Part shown: positions 57,919 to 64,000 of the stretch, one piece after another
How the letters are laid out: each line of letters begins with the position of its first letter
Position numbering within the stretch: position 1 is the stretch's first letter
Assembly (NCBI GenBank): GCA_015680905.1
Contig: CM027382.1
Location: 16,465,501 to 16,529,500, forward strand
Source of the DNA: Coptis chinensis
Taxonomy: Eukaryota > Streptophyta > Magnoliopsida > Ranunculales > Ranunculaceae
Direction of reading: 5' to 3'
DNA: 64,000 bases
Translations under genes and position numbers: made by a program
Notes under the pieces: generated by a model
What the model saw: only the letters and a program-made list of their open reading frames with translations
The model's database searches: none
What the model was told of the DNA's origin: nothing

Positions 57919-60613
57919 CTATTTTAAAGAGTTAGAATGACCCAAAAGATGAATTAGTGATATTTTAAGTGAGAAAGGAATGAAGTATGGATCCTCATAT
58001 CTTTTATGAGGCTCAGATGAGGAAAAATAAGACAAACTAGGTTTCTCACTACACTCGGTCAAAGCTTGGCTCTCAACTACAGGAATGTTGTACTCTTGGG
58101 ATTGTATACTAGGCAAAAACTCTTCAGCGTGAGGTTTGAAAAATTATAGAGGGTCTCTGAGGCAATTGGCTCAAGTTCAAATTCGAGGTTCCTCTGAAAT
58201 GGTGGGTGAATGGATGGCTTAGTTATGGTAGATGGTTGAATTTTAGGAGGTGGTAACTCATATGGATGGTGGTCAGTTGGTGGTTCATTAGTTGGTGGAT
58301 CCTCAGCTGCCAAACTAAATTGAGATTCATATCGCTCGAAAGATGTTACTTCCTCTTTTTCTTGCACATTAACTTGTTCATGCCTTAGATTAGAACTGTT
58401 AATCTCTATTTCCTCACATTCTTTCTCTAAAACACTATAAGTATCCTTAATGGCATCATTCAAATGTGTTGAGGAATCGTCCAGCCAAGTGCGGTTAACA
58501 AACACAAAGGCTTAGACATGCGCAACAGGAGGGTCCATATTAAGAGAATGCCAATAGTTATCAAATTCTTCCTCTGTCACATCTTTATAAATATCTTCTA
58601 ATGTGTCATTATTATATTCATCTTCAGATGGATCAATAGGAGGTTCCTCGGAGGCATCTCTCAAATTTGAGTGGTCATCCAAAACAAGTCCTAAAGAGTC
58701 GTCTTCAAGAATTTTCTCATCCAGGTAGTGTGTGGAGTTAATATAATGGTTAATGGGAAGGTCATGGAAAGATAATGGTTCATGAAATTTAGGGTAGGTC
58801 TTCACTAGGTCGAATGGTGTGGTTAAGAGAATAGGTTGTTCTACTTGTGTGTCGATCTCTGGCAAGGTTGAAAGTTCAGTGTTAGGTGAGGTTAACATCA
58901 ATCTTGTCCATTCTAGGTCCTGAAGTATTATTTTGTTTTGGGCCATTATTTTGTCAAATGTCATTAGCGAAGGGGAAGCTTGGTGGTATGGGTCTGGTTA
59001 GAAAGAGATGGAAATTTTTTTCCCCTGTTTCTCATAGGGTAGGTTATACCCATCGTTTGTTCAAATAAACTGTGAATAAAAGCTTACGAATAAACTGATT
59101 AAACCTCCATTAAACCTCTAAAATTAAAACCTTTCTTTTGTTCGGTGGTGGTGGCTACTCCGGACGTGGTCATTTCTGAAGCAGCATGTCCATGTATTAC
59201 TCTTGTGCACTCATGGCTACAAAGCTCGGTAGGTTCTTGGTTGAGATTGTTTCTTGCATCTCAATTGCTTTTCTCATAACTGATTATCACTCTTCCTCTT
59301 TGGAAAGCTTAAAGCTTTAAGTTTTTCAATGCAGTACTGATAATTAGTTTGTGTCTACTTTCGTCAGATCTTGTAGCACTCTTAGTATCCATGATTCATG
59401 CCCAGATCTTGTATTGGTAATGAACTGTTGGCATTTTTATTTGTAATTCCGGTGACTGTGGCATTGTGTGGTTGTGTGCTAAACCCATTGGAATCTGGAG
59501 GTGGTCTAATGTGATGCAGCGGAGTTGCTGGCAATTCCCTTCGGTGCATTTCGATTTGTGAGGGTGTTGCGATTTGAGGATTGGAATCTCAGCTAATAAG
59601 CTTCAACGGTTTGAGGACTAGAATCTCAGCTGAAAAGCTTTAATGGTTTGAAGACGGGAATCTCAGCTGAATAGCTTCGACGGTTTTAGTCTGGGATTGA
59701 TTGACATTTAGCGATTGTACCACCATTGGAAACTGCAGTTAGGCTTCTACTTTTCACATGGGCAATGACCAGGAGGAGATGGTAGCTATGATTATACGCC
59801 CGACGCTCTTGGCAATTGCCTTGGTGCGTGGATGACCACAAGGGTGCTGGTTATGGTGGGGTAGCCAACAACGAGGGTGATGGTTTTCGGGTCGAGAAGG
59901 TGGAGATCTGGTCTCCCCGACCCGTTGGTCCTATGGGCTTTTCATTGGGCTTTTCAGTTTTGGGCTAGAAATTGTTGGGGTTTTTAACCAACTTGGTAGT
60001 TTCCAATCAATTTTCTTTACTTAGAACTCATGATTGCTACTAGTTGGGCAATGCCTAATGAGGTAACCACTTAGTTTATTAAAGCCCTTGTGCAAACTCG
60101 GGATATCACACATAGTGGGAACTTAATCTAGCCCGAGTGATGCTTAACCCCTATTGTAACCTTATTTTTATTATATATAATATTCACATTTTGCCTGCAA
60201 AAAAAAAGGTATGGGTCTGGTTGGTATGGTATTTGATAGTCATAGTTATTAGCGTTTGAGTGACTCTGGTTGATTTCATACTGTGCTGGGTTAGGTTGAG
60301 ATAGAATAAATATGGGACATGAATGGGCGGTGTGGTCTGAATCTAAACAAATTGTGCATGGAAAAGTGTTTGGTTCGTTGTACACACTCATCACGGAACT
60401 AGAAGTAGACGACACTGGTTGACCCCATGTATAGTTTGGATGACTAGAATACTCTTGATTGTATTGGTTACTATAAAAATTTGAAAATTGAGGCTCATAA
60501 TTATTATTATATCCTATAGTAGGTCCAAACTCTTGGTATGGTGGGCACTGAGAAACCCAATGGTAAGGACTACCATAACATGAACATGGTGAAGGGTTTG
60601 TATAATAACACAT
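57919..60613 (-). pseudogene. Gag-like zinc-knuckle ORF of the non-autonomous family, split by a retroposon
   Basis: MCYYTNPSPCSCYGSPYHWV begins at 60613. A C-x2-C-x4-H-x4-C knuckle (CTICLDSDHTAHSC) lies near residue 95, in a Tyr/Asn/Gln/Pro-rich context. The frame is interrupted at 60207 by a 1.2-kb insertion and resumes at 58984 in the same phase (406 + 473 = 879 nt, 293 codons). An acidic segment (EEPPIDPSEDEYNNDTLEDI) follows. One stop codon lies at about 58509, then another 140 codons and a frameshift near 58116 before the end at 57919. It lacks a recognisable capsid domain and any pol, as in TR-GAG-type plant elements; RNA binding is inferred from the knuckle. Confidence 0.65.
59000..60207 (+). 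mobile_element. Poly(A)-tailed retroposon (truncated LINE-like) with 15-bp target duplication
   Basis: The 15-bp sequence GGTATGGGTCTGGTT occurs at 58985-58999 and 60208-60222. The insert ends TTTTGCCTGCAAAAAAAAA, the type of 3' end seen in plant L1 LINEs. Long variable duplications and poly(A) tails mark target-primed reverse transcription. No ORF2 domain is seen in its 1.2 kb, so it could also be a non-coding LINE-dependent element. Confidence 0.8.
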
Positions 60614-61850
60614 GATTGTTGGTCTACATATTGATATACCATATTGGTTTTAAAAATATATTCTAAGACAATTAATATGCAAACAAAACTCTAACTATAA
60701 ATTTCTAGATAGGCATGTGCGTTGATGTTTACGATAGACAAGCCTGATTATACTAGAATTAAACTCCTCAGATAGAAAAGGCGAGAAGTGGAAGAAGGAG
60801 TACTTGAATGCCTCCTTGCTACGTGTATGAATAGTGTCTTTGATACACAATCTCAGTGTATTGAAGAATTCGGAACACTAAATATAAAGTAATTTGAACA
60901 AAAAGAGAGCCTGTAACTAACCTGTGTTAAAATTGAGTTGTCTTCAGAGGGGCGTTGGCGCGCTCAAATCTAGGTATAATAGGGCGCGGGTGAGCTCCAA
61001 AAAATTTGAAAGTTTTACAGTAGTTTGCTAAGACGTTCGGTAAGTCGCCTGTAAAATTTCAGAATAATCAGAGTTATGAAAGTCCTTCTACTACCCTGCA
61101 ATGTTTGTGAAACAGTTTTCGGACACAATACAAACAACCGAATAGTTAACCAATCAAAACAGAGCCAAAATTTACCAAAATTTTACTGGAGGCTCCTGAC
61201 AGATCATGTGTGTTCTTGTAAAATATTTAGATCAATTATAGTTCTACAAACCTTTCTTATCGGCTGTTGTTCTAGAAATTAAGTGTTGCAAAACTTCAAA
61301 AACGCACTGGAAACAATCCACTAGTTAGGTAATCAAACCAAATAAAAAACTTTTCAAATTTTTACTACAAACTCTTGGCTTATAATAGATACTCCTGCAA
61401 AATGTTTAGAAATTTTGGAATTGTCTAAGTAACCCTACTCGTCTATTTTTCCAGAAACTTACGGTGTGAAAGCTAAAATATAGCAGTGTAAATATGGTAA
61501 TAGTTCACTAGGTAAAACAACTAGGAAAAATCTGAAAAACTTCCAATAAATCAAGAACACCTTAAAGATTATGTTTGAAAAATTTCAGAAGTTTTAGAAA
61601 TTTAAAAATACCTTTACCGCAGTATTCTTAACTGTGAGTCTGCAGTCTTAAGGAAGCACGGGCGCGCTTTGTGCAAGGCAAAAGGGAGGGCGGGCTTGCT
61701 CTTAGTTTAAAACAGTGAATTTCAAGCTTGAATAGTAACGAAAATATGAGAAACAATAATGAAAAATTAAAAGGGTGGGTGGGTAGAGAATGGGGGATTG
61801 CCCTTTGGATTCAACCAATTGAATTCTTGTCCTGAATGAGTTTAAGATGG
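60614..61850 (-). other. Leader of the right non-autonomous unit
   Basis: Non-coding. From about 61035 to 61863 it is nearly identical to 50005-50816 of the left unit. GC palindromes GGCGCGCTC (60957) and GGGCGCGCTTT (about 61660) stand out. Confidence 0.6.
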
Positions 61851-61863
61851 CAACGACGCCATT

Positions 61864-63196
61864 TGATAAACCGTAAAACCAATACTTGATTTCTCTAACT
61901 TGATCTTACGTTATCAATTATATATTTCCTACTCTCACAGATATATATATATATATATATATAGAGTACGGAATCGTTCCACTCTTAATATATCAAAACT
62001 AAATAGAATCTAATTAATCAAACACAAGGAAATAATGGTGAGAACAATATTTATGGATGTGAATTTATACTACGAAACTGAATATATGAATTTAACTTAT
62101 AATAATTTAACTAAGCAATTGAATATGACTTGAATAAAATATGGAGAAGAATAGAGAAGAAATTAGGGAGATTTGATATTCACCTAGATAAATTCTTAAT
62201 ATGCTAGTGTAGATTATTGCAACCCTAACCAATAATAATTAAGTATTTGATCCCTAACTATTCATGGCATCTCTAACCAACTAATAATTAGCATGAGAGG
62301 AAGTTTAACCCATTCTCATGGTGAAAAAACTAACCTCTAGATTGAAACTTTTGAATAAGCAATAATTTTAACTAACACATCAAAGCTTCATCAAACCCCT
62401 CTAATGGCGGTTTAGCTAAGATTCATTAGACTATCATTAATAGAAGAAGAATAAGACATAATGAAGACAATAACAATAACTTGGTTTTATTAATGGAGGC
62501 TAGGTTTTAGAACATAAACTAGGTTAAAACTAAAGAGAAACTAAATTATTCTAGCTAATGGAAGAGAGAGAGAGAGAACCCTAATTTACAACTAAACTAA
62601 AGAGGGGAGTAGTCAAGTTTTGTTTAGCCTTAACCCTCTTTATACAGGAGAGGGTTAGGTTTACAATTTCGTGCATGGGCTTTGGACCTATGGTTTGGGC
62701 CATTAAATCAAGCCCAAAACCTAATTACTTAAGTCCAAAAAGGGTTTCTCTACTGGAAATTACTGCAATAGCCTTTTCGTTCACTTTTACTTCTCTGATT
62801 GGATCAAGGCATATATCATTAAAATATCTTTCCGAGCCAGTCATTTTGACATATAGTAGGCCCAATTCCGAGGTCTAAGTCCAAAGATACGGTTTACGGA
62901 AGTTATATTGACTTTTCTGCTCTATTTCTGCCCGCGTTGACTTTGACTTTTCAGCTTTGACTGGGCTTTAAATAGACTTTTTCTCCTTGAAACTTGGGCT
63001 TTAACAATAAAACTTCTTAGCAACCAACCTTTGCTCCTTTCTCTTGCAAAAGTGACATATTTCTTCACATATTTGACTCCAAGACCTGAAATACACAAAA
63101 GTACATAAATAGTACTAACTCTTATTTATTAAAAACATAATTAGTCTAAATGTAATATTATTAAGGGATTAAAACTACAGTTTTGGGCTCTTATCA
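61864..63196 (-). repeat. LTR C
   Basis: 1333 bp, TGATAAGAGCCC...GTTTATCA on the minus strand, very similar to LTR B. The left neighbour is a PBS; the right neighbour is not a PPT, so this is the outer 5' LTR of the array. Confidence 0.87.
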
Positions 63197-64000
63197 CCAA
63201 TGCTCCATCTTCTCAATCATCTATCTCCATGTACCATCCAATCAAACAATCAAAAGCTTGAACTACGTCCGACTTGATTCGAGTTCACTAAAGAACTCAA
63301 TACGTAGGCAACTCGACATAACTGAGTTTAGTCGAAAATACTTGAAAATTCATCCTATCAACTCTCTCAACCTCTCTAAAAATTTTAATTTTCAAGCTCA
63401 CGAAGCGTGGTAATCGAAGTGAAAAGCTACCGAAATCATAGATTTGCAAGTGACAATTGGAGAAAACAAAACTGCTGGATAATCGATGAATGGCAGTTTA
63501 AATTTAGGAACCAGGTTAGGTTTAGAATCCAACAAGCACGTCATTGAAGTTTCCATGACGTTGGTGTAGATTATCAATGGCAGCAAGCGAAAAATCAGCG
63601 TTCTAATAGATAAGTCTACATTCAACTATCCTTCATTTATACTAATATTTAATTTTTTGGATCAGTTCGGATAATCTGTGCACACTTCTATGTTGCAAGA
63701 TATACTTAATACCAACAGATCACTTGCAGTCGATCCAATACTGACCCGAGGGCTGCAACTACCACCATGTCACACATTCCTTTATGGTGAATTGGTGACA
63801 ATACAGATCCAGGAATCCAGCTTACAGGTCACTCCTTACTAGGTCAACTAAGGTGTTGGCTCAACTAACCTCAAATAGAAATTTCAGAGCATGCTAATCT
63901 ATGGACCTATGTCAATGAGGAGAAGCACACACCAGCACAACTCATTACACAGCTATATTAAAACCTCAGCCAGATCTCATACAAAGACCTCTGCCAAGTC
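63197..64000. other. Right flank without recognised genes
   Basis: Non-repetitive to the eye, with short open frames only. AATACGTAGGCAACTCGA at about 63299-63316 resembles a motif met in leaders of plant Ty3/gypsy (Tat/Ogre-type) elements, so this may be another element, but the evidence is thin. No continuation of the plus-strand Athila element is visible. Confidence 0.4.

Larger units (their letters stand above)
52140..61863 (-). other. Internal region of the right non-autonomous unit
   Basis: Right to left: PBS ATGGCGTCGTTGCC at 61863, leader (60614-61850) with a GGGCGCGCTTT motif, the gag-like ORF (60613-57919, split by a retroposon), a nested Ty3/gypsy element, and the 3' non-coding region with two polypurine boxes (53706 and 52144). 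No pol domain belongs to this unit. Confidence 0.7.
27843..63196 (-). mobile_element. Array of non-autonomous LTR retrotransposons: LTR-internal-LTR-internal-LTR
   Basis: Three related LTRs of about 1.33 kb lie in minus orientation: A (27843-28526 plus 46531-47195), B (50817-52139) and C (61864-63196). B has a PBS on its left and a PPT box on its right, so it serves as 5' LTR of the left unit and 3' LTR of the right unit. The internal regions lack pol. The right one has a gag-like zinc-knuckle ORF; the left one has lost it. Four younger insertions are nested inside. Flanks CATAC (27838-27842) and CCAAT (63197-63201) do not match, so the outer ends may have been rearranged. Confidence 0.82.

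Overview
The window is nuclear DNA of a flowering plant. It carries one intron-rich host gene of a plant-specific kinase family, a broken host chaperonin gene with plant-type introns, and about 45 kb of nested plant LTR retrotransposons. The species cannot be named from the sequence alone. Base composition is AT-rich, and there are no bacterial features, CRISPR arrays or recognisable tRNA/rRNA genes.

Layout. (1) 379-9347, minus strand: a gene for an ACT-domain, Raf-like Ser/Thr/Tyr kinase of the STY8/STY17/STY46 group. Fourteen GT-AG exons are readable (500 codons); the last exon or exons lie beyond base 1. Its introns hold a solo LTR (4301-4588), a miniature LTR element (5041-5695), a possible LINE scrap and a GA microsatellite. 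(2) 9540-16203: intergenic DNA with a Harbinger-like MITE inserted in a second inverted-repeat element, then a frameshifted, intron-containing fragment of a mitochondrial-type CPN60/HSP60 gene (15130-16203). (3) 16321-18530: the 3' end of a Ty1/copia element, minus strand. (4) 18875-27842, plus strand: a decayed Athila-like Ty3/gypsy element with its 5' LTR, gag, protease, RT, RNase H, integrase and the start of an additional ORF. Its RT catalytic core is deleted and no 3' LTR is visible. (5) 27843-63196, minus strand: an array LTR-internal-LTR-internal-LTR of a non-autonomous relative (LTRs called A, B and C here).

Younger insertions sit inside the array. An 18-kb Athila-like element (28527-46525) with two matching LTRs, PBS, PPT and a perfect GTAAT target duplication splits LTR A. 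A solo LTR (47416-48676) lies in the first internal region. A truncated Ty3/gypsy element (about 54088-57760), itself carrying a 1-kb Harbinger-like MITE in gag, and a poly(A)-tailed retroposon (59000-60207) with a 15-bp target duplication lie in the second. The last 800 bases hold nothing I recognise.

How the parts relate. The Athila-like elements and the A/B/C elements share TGATAAG-type LTR ends, an Asp-tRNA-like PBS, a PPT box and a conserved 3' non-coding region. The gag-only A/B/C elements therefore look like elements mobilised in trans by pol-carrying Athila relatives. Points most worth a second look are the duplicated polypurine box, the two copies of the extra ORF with TATA-like sequences near each, a short membrane-peptide ORF behind its own TATA box, and CGA(T)-centred lesions in an element whose LTRs say it is young.
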